This document shows, one piece after another, positions 35,037-44,038 of a stretch of 64,000 nucleotides of DNA. This stretch comes from an uncultured SAR116 cluster alpha proteobacterium (lineage in GTDB: Bacteria > Pseudomonadota > Alphaproteobacteria > Puniceispirillales > Marisalimonadaceae), in contig CACMNV010000002.1 of the NCBI GenBank assembly GCA_902615025.1, positions 1 through 64,000 of the forward strand, in the 5' to 3' direction. Numbering within the stretch: position 1 is the first letter of the stretch; the number at the start of each line of letters is the position of its first letter. The notes beneath the pieces are model-generated. The model saw only the letters and a program-made list of their open reading frames with translations, searched no databases and was not told the origin of the DNA. Position numbers and translations under genes: made by a program.

Positions 35037-36002
35037 TTACGTGGATAGAGCATCTGTGTTACGTGGATAACGAGTCAGTTGACCTTGCCTTTTTGCCAAT
35101 AGTATCATGATTTTATCCCACATTTCCTGTCCTTGATCGTCCATATAACGGTCAGGGTATTTAACAATTTCAGCATCAACTCGGCATATTTTACCATTAC
35201 CAAGAACCCCTTCACTAGCTTCAGACATACATTCTTTCAATTTTGTAACATCTGTATCAATTTGATCATTTGATGATTCAATTAATAAAGCATCATGTAT
35301 AGGAGCACAAAGCTTCAGGTCTCGTTCTACAGCAAGAACACAATATGCGACAGCCGCATGATGTTTAACTTTCTTTACTTTAGCAGGGTTCGCTAAAAGT
35401 TTATCTAAATGGCCACGAAGGCGTGCGGGATTTTCACCATCAACATAACCTCTTGCCTTAGCCCAATCCCAGACAGTCTCAATACGCTGCCTAACACGGG
35501 TTGCAGTTTCAGTTTTAGTTATCCAAATAGGTTCGAGTGATTTAAGGATTAAATCAGTAGTTAAATCAGAAATAGATAATTTTCCAAAAACTGGATAAGC
35601 GTAAGCCTTCAATGAGTTTGACCATTGTTGGACATGTTTAACATTTTTCCATTCTGGTTTTTTACTATCAATACAACGTTCAGCTACCTCTTCAAAAGTC
35701 ATTGCCTTTGCTTGCTTTAATAGTGCGGTTTGTTTAATTCTTTTACGTTCTTCAATTGGGTCAATAGCTTTTAGTAATTGCAAATGACATTCAGAAGCTA
35801 TCTCACGAGCTTTAGCGAGAGAGACAATATTCAGTGAACCTAAGCCCATTTCACGTTGTTTGTGAGTAACTGGTGATTTATATCGAAATATCCAGGACTT
35901 GGTTCCGTTGATAGTAACTTGTAAATATAATCCACGGCCGCAACGATGATAACCTGGTTTTGTAATAGCTTCTACGCTTCTTGCTGACTTCAAAAATACC
36001 AT
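35037..36002 (-). pseudogene. P4-type integrase N-terminal half fused in frame to a DNA polymerase A-like tail
   Basis: 321 codons, open throughout. Residues 1 to about 85 are the DUF4102 arm-binding domain (GLYLQVTINGTKSWIFRY, MGLGSLNIVSLAKARE). Residues 100-190 are the SAM-like core-binding domain (WDWAKARGYVDGENPAR). At KHHAA (213-217), where P4 integrases go on into the catalytic domain, the sequence changes to CVLAVERDLKLCAPIHDALL and ends with VKYPDRYMDDQGQEMWDKI. The tail resembles the motif C end of family A DNA polymerases (HD then E). The integrase R-H-x-x-R-Y residues are absent. It probably cannot recombine DNA. Most likely made by a deletion joining two genes. Confidence 0.8.
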
Positions 36003-36015
36003 AATTAATTATGCT

Positions 36016-36037
36016 TACCCACAACTCTACCCACAAT
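36016..36037 (+). repeat. Paired TACCCACAA direct repeats, right end
   Basis: TACCCACAAC (36016-36025) and TACCCACAAT (36028-36037), with the same 12-bp period as the pair at 4551-4572. They lie just upstream of the integrase gene, inside the right attachment core. Confidence 0.6.
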
Positions 36038-36090
36038 AAATTAATAGACCTAAAAATATCTTATTATATTTGATAAGTGATTATATTTGA

Positions 36091-36124
36091 AAAATACTTG
36101 CAAATCCGCCAAAAAAAGTATTTT
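36091..36124. repeat. Inverted repeat near the right attachment core
   Basis: AAAATACTT (36091-36099) and AAGTATTTT (36116-36124) form a 9-bp stem, 32 bp before the attR-like core. It may be a terminator towards the core or an integrase or accessory-factor site. Confidence 0.4.
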
Positions 36125-36155
36125 TTAATAGTTTAACAGATAATAGTATGGGGGA

Positions 36156-36170
36156 CTCTCTCTCCGCCAT
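36156..36170 (+). repeat. Right attachment core (attR-like), tRNA-Ser 3' fragment
   Basis: CTCTCTCTCCGCCAT, identical to 4483-4497, but here with no tRNA body before it (GGGGGA precedes it). This is the expected scar at the far end of an element integrated into tRNA-Ser(GGA). Confidence 0.75.
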
Positions 36171-36357
36171 GCACCTAACTATGTTAGGTCATGCTATGTC
36201 ATAAAACTAAGGTGGGTCCCAATTTTGTTCACGAAGGCTAATAAAGCTATTTTACTCTAAATCATCAACAATCACCTAATTGTGGACTAAGACATTGTTT
36301 GAGATAAGACGATATGTTAAAATTTACTCTTAATATTGTTTAATGAAAGGTTGTTTA
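36171..36357. other. Intergenic region right of the island
   Basis: No gene seen. A small palindrome CCTAACTATGTTAGG follows the attachment core. The leader of the AhpD-like gene has AAAGG about eight bases before the ATG at 36358. Confidence 0.5.
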
Positions 36358-36774
36358 ATGTCTACCATATCATGCCCACAAAATCCTGAAGAGAATCCTC
36401 GTGTAAAATCAGTTTTTGACGATATTAGAACTACTCGTGGAAGTGATTTTATTAATAACTTATGGTATTACCTAGCTTTTGATCCTGAATTACTTGAAAA
36501 TACTTGGCGAGACGTAAAAGAAGTAATGGCAAAACCTAGTCATCTTGATGCAATGACTAAAGAACTTATTTATGCTGCTGTATCTATTGCTAATAGTTGT
36601 GAATATTGCATTCATTCACATACAGCAGCAGCACGTGCCCAAGGAATGACAGATAAACAGTATGCTGAATTTTTGTCAATAGTTTCTCTTGCAGGTCGTA
36701 CAAATAATCTTTTAAATGGTATAAAAGTTCCAGTAGACAATGAATTTGATCATTATAGAATTATTGAAAAATAA
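36358..36774 (+). CDS. AhpD/carboxymuconolactone decarboxylase-like protein
   Basis: 138 residues. The family catalytic block is SIANSCEYCIHSHTAAARAQG, with a CxxC pair and downstream His, as in AhpD-type peroxidase-reducing proteins. ATG 36358 is preferred because AAAGG is well spaced; ATG 36343 would add five residues. It is probably a cytoplasmic alkylhydroperoxidase-like reductase. First gene outside the island. Confidence 0.85.
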   Translation: MSTISCPQNPEENPRVKSVFDDIRTTRGSDFINNLWYYLAFDPELLENTWRDVKEVMAKPSHLDAMTKELIYAAVSIANSCEYCIHSHTAAARAQGMTDKQYAEFLSIVSLAGRTNNLLNGIKVPVDNEFDHYRIIEK

Positions 36775-36859
36775 AAATATTATTTTTTGAAATTTGTAGA
36801 TTACTATTGTTTGTGTTTTAATTTAAAAATTAAAATTAATAATATTTTATAGGTTAATT

Positions 36860-37195
36860 TTGGCAAGTTCAGGAATTTATTGGATAGATATTACTTTTGA
36901 TTGGTTGGTTAATTTTTTATATAAAGTTGCAGATTTACATGGCATTAGTTACGAGGAAATTAATATTTGGTTATTTGTAATAATAGGTCCTATATCATTA
37001 TTGATATCTATTTTTTTAAATTATTATTTTTATAAAAAAACAAAAAAACTGAAAAAAATAATTGAAATCCAAAAACAAGAAATTTCTGAGATTAATGAAG
37101 TTGAAGTTGAAGAAAAAAAAACAAATTATCTTAAAATTTTTGGAATTATTATTTTAATTATTTTGATTTTATATTTCTTAGAGTTAAAGAATTAG
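36860..37195 (+). CDS. Small membrane protein with coiled linker, unknown
   Basis: 111 residues from a TTG start (AGG six bases upstream). A first helix around WLFVIIGPISLLISIFLNYYF, a Lys/Glu-rich helical linker (about residues 62-88) and a second helix IFGIIILIILILYFL at the C-terminus. It may anchor a cytoplasmic coiled segment between two helices. No family recognised. Confidence 0.55.
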   Translation: MASSGIYWIDITFDWLVNFLYKVADLHGISYEEINIWLFVIIGPISLLISIFLNYYFYKKTKKLKKIIEIQKQEISEINEVEVEEKKTNYLKIFGIIILIILILYFLELKN

Positions 37196-37204
37196 AAATT
37201 TGGT

Positions 37205-37402
37205 TTATTTAAATAAATTAAATATTACAGTTAAAACAACGCTTATTATTATGCAAGTAACTATTGGAAAGAAAAAAGTTGAGTTATCTGATTTATAAAT
37301 TATGTCACCAGGTAATTGACCGAGTCCTATTTTTTTTAAGTAAGGATAAAGCAATCCTAAAGCTAAAATAACTATTCCTATGATTATCAAGATTTTTTGC
37401 AT
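37205..37402 (-). CDS. DUF2905 family small membrane protein
   Basis: 65 residues from the ATG at 37402; an ATG at 37438 overlaps the upstream gene. Two helices (ILIIIGIVILALGLLYPY and FFFPIVTCIIISVVLTVIF) flank the family motif GLGQLPGDIIY. Function of the family is not known. Confidence 0.8.
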   Translation of the reverse strand: MQKILIIIGIVILALGLLYPYLKKIGLGQLPGDIIYKSDNSTFFFPIVTCIIISVVLTVIFNLFK

Positions 37403-37427
37403 GATTGCAATTAGTGAGTAAAATTTT

Positions 37428-37790
37428 TTAGTAAACAAATGTTCTATCTGACTGCAAAGACAAACTAAGAAGAGTTTTAGGAAAAACTTTTATTGAATTA
37501 GCCTCTTTTAGATCTTTTTCTGTTACACCTCTAATCTCACAAGAAATTGCTGATACGTAAATAGGAACATTTGCATTCACTAAAATATTGAAATGCTCGC
37601 TAAGTTTACCAGTACCTAAGCCAACTAAACTATCTAAAACAGGTTTTCTAATCAAACTTACAGCATCGGCATTTAAAAAAACTTGAACTTCATGACCTTC
37701 TTCAACTGCAGTTCTAGCCAACATAAAGCCTAAAGATGCTTTGGTAGGATTGTTAGTACCATTAGTAATATTAAATAGTAATTTAGCCAT
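37428..37790 (-). CDS. DsrE/DsrF-like family protein
   Basis: 120 residues. LLFNITNGTNNPTKASLGFMLA at the N-terminus, GHEVQVFLNADAVSL in the middle, and a Cys in YVSAISCEIRGV match DsrE-like sulfur-relay or putative peroxiredoxin-type small proteins. Its single Cys could carry sulfur. Likely cytoplasmic. It runs into the DUF2905 gene. Confidence 0.8.
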   Translation of the reverse strand: MAKLLFNITNGTNNPTKASLGFMLARTAVEEGHEVQVFLNADAVSLIRKPVLDSLVGLGTGKLSEHFNILVNANVPIYVSAISCEIRGVTEKDLKEANSIKVFPKTLLSLSLQSDRTFVY

Positions 37791-37844
37791 TACTAAAAAT
37801 ATAAATTAAAATGCTTTAAGTCTAGCTATAAATACTTTTAATTG

Positions 37845-38045
37845 TTATGCACTTTTATAGTTATTCAGCTTAATACAATTTTTTTCTATAATTACTGGTC
37901 CTTTATATAAATCAATGAAGTCTTTCCGCATGTTTTCAGCTCTTACTACACATTCTTTATGAGTGTTGATTAGACCGACAGTATCTTTGAGAAGCATACA
38001 CTCCATATTAATTAAATTACATACTGAAATAATTGCTTGAAACAT
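37845..38045 (-). CDS. Small Cys-containing orphan protein
   Basis: 66 residues from the ATG at 38045, which has AAAGG in good position; the frame extends to 38072. MFQAIISVCNLINMECMLLK is followed by a charged helix with CVVRAENMRKDF. Short proteins with this kind of Cys pattern occur in marine alphaproteobacteria, but I cannot name a family. Confidence 0.5.
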   Translation of the reverse strand: MFQAIISVCNLINMECMLLKDTVGLINTHKECVVRAENMRKDFIDLYKGPVIIEKNCIKLNNYKSA

Positions 38046-38212
38046 AATAAACCTTTCTCTTCTAACATTCATTGTCTTAACATATTAGTTACATAATTAT
38101 CGGATTTAACTACAAGAGTTTGGTTGTTTTAAACATATGACTAAATAAAAATCAGTATTTCAAAAAGATGCTATTTAATTATGCAATGAAATGTGCTCAT
38201 ATAAAGAATTGC

Positions 38213-38734
38213 TTATTGCATTGAAGGGTCATTACTTCTTTTCCACAAAATTTTAGTTTTATTAATATGTTTTAATAAAAGTTTTTCTTTTTCACTATAA
38301 AGATACCCAGTTGTACCATTTATAAAATATCCACCATCTTCAGGAATATCAGTGAATAAATAATATTCTTCTTTCAATTCATCTTTTGTAACAAGATGCG
38401 TTTTCTCTTCAGTTAAAATTTTATCCCACCATTCCTCTTTAGTTCTTTTGGTAATAAAAATATCTTTAATTGTGTTATCAACATTTGTAAGTTGATGACG
38501 TATTACATTTTTTACAGTTTGACGTTTTGTTTTAAGTTTTCTAGATTTTTCAAATTTATTTTTTTTAAAACTCTCAAGACACAATTTTGAAATACCAGTC
38601 ACTTTCCATGACCATGATTCACCAACCAATAATGACTTAAATATTAGTTTTTTTTTTTCAAAACTAAGTTCACTGTCATATAATTTTAAATATATATCAA
38701 ATATTGCTGATGATTTATGGTTATAAAATCTCAT
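38213..38734 (-). CDS. Hypothetical protein
   Basis: 173 residues, basic N-terminal half (KSRKLKTKRQTVKNVIRHQL) and a C-terminal part with EYYLFTDIPEDGGYFINGTT. No signal peptide and no membrane segment. No family recognised. AT-rich gaps flank it on both sides. Confidence 0.5.
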   Translation of the reverse strand: MRFYNHKSSAIFDIYLKLYDSELSFEKKKLIFKSLLVGESWSWKVTGISKLCLESFKKNKFEKSRKLKTKRQTVKNVIRHQLTNVDNTIKDIFITKRTKEEWWDKILTEEKTHLVTKDELKEEYYLFTDIPEDGGYFINGTTGYLYSEKEKLLLKHINKTKILWKRSNDPSMQ

Positions 38735-38853
38735 CTGAAGTGCCCAAATTTAATATATAATAGATTTAAAATAGTTTAAATTAAAAGATTAACTAAAATA
38801 ATTTTTATTGAAAATTATTTTTAAAATAGTTTAGAATTATTTATAGATTAATT

Positions 38854-39072
38854 ATGTATGCTATAAAAATTATACCTAATAAGCGCAATATGGATGACTG
38901 GTTTCTTTACAGAGATCCTGACGAACTCGTAGTTCAATGTTGGAACGAAAAAGAAGATGCTGAAAATTTTATGAAAAAACTGGATTATGATCTTTGTGAA
39001 ATTACTGAAGATATACCAGAAAGCGCTATTCGAAGATATAATGAAAAGAGAAATGCAGTAAAAAAAGATTAA
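38854..39072 (+). CDS. Small acidic hypothetical protein upstream of PhyH
   Basis: 72 residues, mixed charge (DWFLYRDPDELVVQCWNEKE). It lies 6 bp before the PhyH-type dioxygenase gene on the same strand, so probably in one operon. No family recognised. Confidence 0.55.
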   Translation: MYAIKIIPNKRNMDDWFLYRDPDELVVQCWNEKEDAENFMKKLDYDLCEITEDIPESAIRRYNEKRNAVKKD

Positions 39073-39078
39073 TTACTT

Positions 39079-39933
39079 ATGGCCAGTGTATTAAATGCAA
39101 CTCAAAAAAAAGAATTTGATCAAAAAGGTTTTATTTTAATTAGAAATTTTTTTGATAAAGAAGAAACAAGTTTACTTCAACAAGCATCTTACAAAGATAA
39201 AAACATTAAAAAACATCTTTACGATAGAAAGGACTCAGAAGGATTGATAACAAAGATGGTAGCTTGGAATCATCCTGATGATAGCATTTATGGAACCGTT
39301 GCTAGATCCAATAAAATGGTTGATACCATGGAACATTTGTTAGGAGGTGAAGTCTATCATTATCATTCAAAAATCACCGCAAAAGAACCATTTGAAGGTG
39401 GTGCTTGGGAGTGGCATCAAGATTATGGATATTGGTATAATAATGGTTGTCTTTTTCCATATATGGCTAGTGCAATGATTGCTCTTGATAAATGTACAAA
39501 GAAAAATGGCTGTTTACAGGTATTATCAGGTTCAAATAAAATTGGTAGAATTGATCATGCCTTATTGGAAAGTGGACAAGTTGGTGTAGACTTAAGAAGA
39601 GTTGAAGAAGCTAAAAAACACTTAGATCTTATTTACTGTGAAATGGAACCTGGAGATGTTTTGTTTTTTCATTGTAATACTCTACATAGATCAGATAAAA
39701 ATAACTCAGATAAAAGAAGATGGACTTTATTATGTTGTTATAATTTAGCTGATAATAATCCATTTATTGAGCATCATCACCCTAATTATACGCCAATAGA
39801 AAAACTTGAAGACAAAGAAATTAAAAAAGCTGGTTTAAAATTTTTGAATCCAAATGAGGCTGCAGCTTTTTTGAATAGACCAACAGCTCCACCTCAGTTG
39901 AAAACAAGTAGTGGTGAATTATTTAGAAAATAA
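39079..39933 (+). CDS. Phytanoyl-CoA dioxygenase (PhyH) family protein
   Basis: 284 residues. Fe(II)/2-oxoglutarate site: His and Asp in WEWHQDYGYWY, distal His in FFHCNTLHRSDKN, and the 2-oxoglutarate-binding Arg in SDKRRW. GFILIRNFFDKEE at the N-terminus is typical. It hydroxylates a small organic substrate that cannot be named; EctD-like and PhyH-like enzymes share these features. Confidence 0.85.
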   Translation: MASVLNATQKKEFDQKGFILIRNFFDKEETSLLQQASYKDKNIKKHLYDRKDSEGLITKMVAWNHPDDSIYGTVARSNKMVDTMEHLLGGEVYHYHSKITAKEPFEGGAWEWHQDYGYWYNNGCLFPYMASAMIALDKCTKKNGCLQVLSGSNKIGRIDHALLESGQVGVDLRRVEEAKKHLDLIYCEMEPGDVLFFHCNTLHRSDKNNSDKRRWTLLCCYNLADNNPFIEHHHPNYTPIEKLEDKEIKKAGLKFLNPNEAAAFLNRPTAPPQLKTSSGELFRK

Positions 39934-39937
39934 ATCT

Positions 39938-40732
39938 TTAAATTTTATTTTGAAGAAATAATGCTAATTCTTTGTCATTTAAATTTGGTAAATTTTTATT
40001 CTTGATAAATTCACATATTTCTAGATCAATGTATTTATCCAAGCTTTTTTTAATTTCGTAAAGATACAAACTTTGTTTCATTGTTTGATTAATTCTAGAC
40101 GCTGTCTGGAAAATTTTTGAGTTGCTTCCTTTAAATTTTATTAACAAAAGATCTGCTGCGGATGAGTTTAATAGTTTACCAATCATTGGTTTCCAATACT
40201 CTTCTTGAATAGGTTCACCTTTTTTTCTAGACCAAGCTACTGCACCTGCTGGAAATATTGCAATAACACCATTATTATTTAAAATATTTATTGCTTCTTT
40301 TCTTATATTGACATTATTTCTCATTGCATTTTTATTATCGCTAAAATCGATTGGTAATATATTTGGTGCTAACGAAGGTTCTTTTTGCAATATACCATGA
40401 GCTATTATTTTAAAATCAGAATCATATCGTGAAGCTAACCATGAAAGTATAACTCCATCAGTCACGCCATAAGGGTGGTTAGCTGCAATAATTAATCCTT
40501 TATTTCTATTTTTTTTTGGTAAGTTTAAATTTGGAAATTGGACTCCCAAACTATTTATGGCTAAATCCCAACAATCATTCCCAATTTTATTTTGAACATT
40601 TTTTGTATAACTATCGTATCTTTTTTTTAGAGCAAACCTTGCAGAGCAAGTTTCGACGACTTCAATAAATAGTCTGTGATGAAGAGGCAACCAGGGTTCA
40701 GCATATGTAATTTTGACTGATTTTTTTAACAT
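39938..40732 (-). CDS. PlsC-like acyltransferase
   Basis: 264 residues. The acyltransferase motif NHPYGVTDG (variant of HX4D) and the later block IAIFPAGAV fit PlsC/OlsA-like enzymes that acylate lysophosphatidate or related lipids at the membrane. N-terminal region amphipathic, no clear transmembrane helix. The gene follows the amidase gene on the same strand, 15 bp apart. Confidence 0.8.
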   Translation of the reverse strand: MLKKSVKITYAEPWLPLHHRLFIEVVETCSARFALKKRYDSYTKNVQNKIGNDCWDLAINSLGVQFPNLNLPKKNRNKGLIIAANHPYGVTDGVILSWLASRYDSDFKIIAHGILQKEPSLAPNILPIDFSDNKNAMRNNVNIRKEAINILNNNGVIAIFPAGAVAWSRKKGEPIQEEYWKPMIGKLLNSSAADLLLIKFKGSNSKIFQTASRINQTMKQSLYLYEIKKSLDKYIDLEICEFIKNKNLPNLNDKELALFLQNKI

Positions 40733-40747
40733 TTATTAATCTTCCAC

Positions 40748-42148
40748 CTAATAATTTGGATTGATGGGGTGAATTTCTGGAAAAAGTTTCTCTAAATCAT
40801 ATGCTACTTTAAATAACTGATCTTCTCTAAATTTTCTACTAATAAATTGCACACCTATAGGTATTTTCTTTTCATTAACATGATTTGAAAAGCATAATCC
40901 GGGCAAACCCAGATAAGGAGGTGCAATTTGTGGTAGCATGGATGTAAAAACTTCGTCAAAATCTTTTTCAGACTTTGTGTCTTTAAGATCTTCAAAAGGA
41001 AGATCTCCCGAGATTGGACATAATATTAAGGGGTATTTATCAAAAAAATGTGACCATTTTCGTCCTAAGGTAGCTCTATTTTGAAGTGAATCCATGAATT
41101 TTTCTATAGAGGTGTCAGGACATTTTTTTGACATTTGATCAAAAACAAATATAGCTTCTTCATCTTTTTCATCAAAAATGACTTTGCCAGAAGATCTTCT
41201 AAATTCAGCAAGCCAAAGTACAGCTTGATAATGAGCAATCTCTTCAAAGTTTGGTCCTTCTACTTGATCTACAATCCAGCCCTCTTTTTCTAATTTTTTT
41301 GCTACATCTAAAAGATTTAATTTAACTTCTTTAGAGATTGTCATGCCTTTAATTTCACTTAGCAATGCAATTTTTTTATTCAATGGTGGCAAATCATTTG
41401 ATAAGGGTATCCACCATGGGTCGTCATAATTTGATTGTCTCATAGCATCATACCCCAACTCTAAATCCTTAATTGACCTTGCGAGAGGACCGGAAACAGC
41501 CATTATTTGACCACCAATATATCTATCAGGAGCAGAATAGTTTATCATTGGAACTCGACCAAGACTTGGTCTAATTCCATGAATTCCACATGCATAAGCA
41601 GGATATCTTATGGAGCCAGCTATATCAGTCCCATGACCTATACAACCTATACCACTAGCAGTTGCTGAAGCAGCACCCCCAGAGGATCCTCCTGGTGTAA
41701 TATTTTTATTATGTGGGTTAAAAGTATGGCCGTGAAGTGAGTTATTAGTAAACCATCTAATACTGAATGCTGGTGTATTTGTTCTACCAATAATTAAAGC
41801 ACCTGCCTTTTCTAAATTATCTACTACGGTACTATTTTTATGTGCGATTAAAGACTTGTTTAATCTCAAGCCATTTGTTGATGCAAAGCCGGTTTGATCA
41901 GTATTGATTTTAACAGTTACTGGAACTCCAGACAAACAACCTAATGGTTCATTATTTTTTTTATTATCGTCTAAAAGTTTAGCCTGTTTTCTTGCATGTT
42001 CAAATGTTGATTCTGGAATTGCATTAATCTTTGGGTTAACTTGGTTAAACCTTTCTTCCACAGAATTAATAATTTCATCTAAAGATATTTCATTTGAGAG
42101 ATAAAGTTTAGATATTTCACTCGCTTTTAACGACCACAAATCTTTCAT
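40748..42148 (-). CDS. Amidase-signature family hydrolase
   Basis: 466 residues. Ser-cisSer-Lys machinery: Lys in VTVKINTD, GSSGGAASATASG with the first Ser, and TDIAGSIRYPA with the nucleophile. IRPSLGRVP is typical. It cleaves an amide in the cytoplasm. It lacks the C-terminal features of GatA, so it is not the tRNA amidotransferase. Confidence 0.87.
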   Translation of the reverse strand: MKDLWSLKASEISKLYLSNEISLDEIINSVEERFNQVNPKINAIPESTFEHARKQAKLLDDNKKNNEPLGCLSGVPVTVKINTDQTGFASTNGLRLNKSLIAHKNSTVVDNLEKAGALIIGRTNTPAFSIRWFTNNSLHGHTFNPHNKNITPGGSSGGAASATASGIGCIGHGTDIAGSIRYPAYACGIHGIRPSLGRVPMINYSAPDRYIGGQIMAVSGPLARSIKDLELGYDAMRQSNYDDPWWIPLSNDLPPLNKKIALLSEIKGMTISKEVKLNLLDVAKKLEKEGWIVDQVEGPNFEEIAHYQAVLWLAEFRRSSGKVIFDEKDEEAIFVFDQMSKKCPDTSIEKFMDSLQNRATLGRKWSHFFDKYPLILCPISGDLPFEDLKDTKSEKDFDEVFTSMLPQIAPPYLGLPGLCFSNHVNEKKIPIGVQFISRKFREDQLFKVAYDLEKLFPEIHPINPNY

Positions 42149-42211
42149 TTTTTACTAATTAACAAATTATAATAAAAAAAAATAGATTTAAATATAAAAA
42201 TTTTTAAATTA

Positions 42212-42862
42212 TTATTTACTAATAGAATGTATTTTATAATTATCCAATTCTCTAATCTCATTTTCTGAATTTATATTAAAAAAAGGATCAACTTCATTTT
42301 TTTTAAAATTATAATGGATATACTCAATTTTTAAATTAGATGTAAATTGATCCACTTTTCTCAATCCGCTAGTTATTTTTATTCGTAAATCTTCTATCAA
42401 TTTTATATTCCACAGAGATATTATATGATGTTTTTTTAGATTGGATGTTACAGATATTAAATCAAAATTTTTAGTTTTATCATCTAGGAGATTATCGGCT
42501 TTTAAAAATATATCATTTGGGAAAAAGGGTACATCACAAGGAAAAGTAAAAACCCATTTATACTTTAAACGATTTGCCCAATTTAGCGCAGAATATATTC
42601 CTGACAATGGACCTAGATGACCAACAAATTTATCTTTAATTATTTCTAATCCAAATTTAGAAAATTTATCTAAATGTTCGTTAGCATTTATCGCTATCGG
42701 TAAATTATTATTTGAAATCTTTTTAATTATTGTTGAAATTACGGCATGATTATCTATTAAAACAAATGCTTTATTGACATTGTTCATTCTTGAAGACTTT
42801 CCTCCTGCCAATATTACACAGGGATATTTAACGTTTAGTTTTTTGAATTTATTATTTGTTAT
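42212..42862 (-). CDS. mobA: MobA-like molybdenum cofactor guanylyltransferase
   Basis: About 216 residues if begun at an ATA at 42862. The nucleotide-binding loop CVILAGGKSSRM is intact, as are GHLGPLSGIYSAL and FTFPCDVPFFP with the metal-binding Asp. The first ATG/GTG/TTG in frame is a TTG at 42811, inside LAGG, which would cut off the first strand of the Rossmann fold. The frame is open upstream to a stop, with AAGGA 9 bases before the ATA, which overlaps the stop of the preceding gene. MobA adds GMP to molybdopterin. Confidence 0.8.
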   Translation of the reverse strand: MTNNKFKKLNVKYPCVILAGGKSSRMNNVNKAFVLIDNHAVISTIIKKISNNNLPIAINANEHLDKFSKFGLEIIKDKFVGHLGPLSGIYSALNWANRLKYKWVFTFPCDVPFFPNDIFLKADNLLDDKTKNFDLISVTSNLKKHHIISLWNIKLIEDLRIKITSGLRKVDQFTSNLKIEYIHYNFKKNEVDPFFNINSENEIRELDNYKIHSISK

Positions 42863-44022
42863 TTTAAATTTTCCTTAACCAAACACTCCCAATATTTAAC
42901 ACCAAAAGGCAAAAGTTTGTCATTAAAATCAAAATAAGGAGAATGTAATTTTTCAGAATTATTTCCAGCGCCTAACCATATATAAGCTCCTGGTTTTTCT
43001 TTTAACATATAAGAAAAATCTTCAGAACCCATTGTAGGTGTACAATTTTCATCTATCATATCTGTTCCAAAATGTTTTTCATAAATTTCATGGGCAAAAG
43101 ATGCACTTTTTTCATCATTTACGGTCGGTGGATAACCTGGAATAATTCTAAAATCAACTCTACAATTATGTGAAATTGCAGTTTGTTCAACTAAAATTTT
43201 AATTTTGTTTAAAAGATTATCTCTATCGTGTTCATTAGTAGATCTTAATGTTCCTCCTAGATATGCACTTTCAGGTATAACATTAAAGGCTGAACCGCTG
43301 TTAATTTTCGTAATTGATAGAACAGCATTTGAAAATGGATCTAATTGTCTTGACACAATAGTTTGAAGAGAAACAATTATAAATCCTAGAGCTATTATTG
43401 GATCGTTTGAAACATTTGGTTGAGCAGCATGACCACCTTTTCCTAATATATTGATTTCAAATATATCACCACCAGCCATAGCAAACTGTTTATGTATTAC
43501 AGCTTTCCCAAGTTCAACTCCTGGCCAATTATGTATTCCCCAAACGTTATCAATTTTAAACTTTTTAAATAATCCATCATTAATCATAGATTTGGCTCCA
43601 GCTCTTCCGCCCTCTTCAGCTGGTTGAAAAATGAAATATACTTTTCCGTTAAAGTTTTTATCTTCAGATAATATTTTAGCAGCGCCTAATAGCATTGTCA
43701 CATGGCCGTCATGACCGCAAGCATGCATTTTACCTAAATTTTTTGATGAATAACTTAAATTTGTTTTTTCATCCATGGGCAATGCATCCATATCAGCTCT
43801 TAAACCTATTGACTTACTTGATTTTTTTTTGCCTTCTAAAATACCAACTAATCCTGTTTTACCAATATTTTTAATAACTTTAATTCCAAATTCCTTAAGT
43901 TTTTTTTCAATGAATTCCGCAGTTTTATACTCTTCATAAGCAATTTCTGGAAAAGAATGAATTGTTTGTCTCCACTTTTTCATTGTTGGAATTAAATCTT
44001 GTATGTTTTTATTAAATTTCAT
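42859..44022 (-). CDS. M20 family amidohydrolase (hippurate/N-acyl amino acid hydrolase-like)
   Basis: 387 residues. Dizinc-site motifs: LRADMDALPM, MHACGHDGH, FQPAEEGG, GIHNWPG and TMGSEDFSYML. It deacylates N-acyl amino acids or related amides in the cytoplasm. The substrate is open. Divergent from the N-formylglutamate hydrolase-like gene, 16 bp apart. Confidence 0.9.
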   Translation of the reverse strand: MKFNKNIQDLIPTMKKWRQTIHSFPEIAYEEYKTAEFIEKKLKEFGIKVIKNIGKTGLVGILEGKKKSSKSIGLRADMDALPMDEKTNLSYSSKNLGKMHACGHDGHVTMLLGAAKILSEDKNFNGKVYFIFQPAEEGGRAGAKSMINDGLFKKFKIDNVWGIHNWPGVELGKAVIHKQFAMAGGDIFEINILGKGGHAAQPNVSNDPIIALGFIIVSLQTIVSRQLDPFSNAVLSITKINSGSAFNVIPESAYLGGTLRSTNEHDRDNLLNKIKILVEQTAISHNCRVDFRIIPGYPPTVNDEKSASFAHEIYEKHFGTDMIDENCTPTMGSEDFSYMLKEKPGAYIWLGAGNNSEKLHSPYFDFNDKLLPFGVKYWECLVKENLK

Positions 44023-44038
44023 TATAATTTACTCAATA

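Noticed and set aside
4480-36170. Active prophage
   Set aside because: No capsid, terminase, portal, tail or lysis genes; only an integrase remnant and metabolic cargo.
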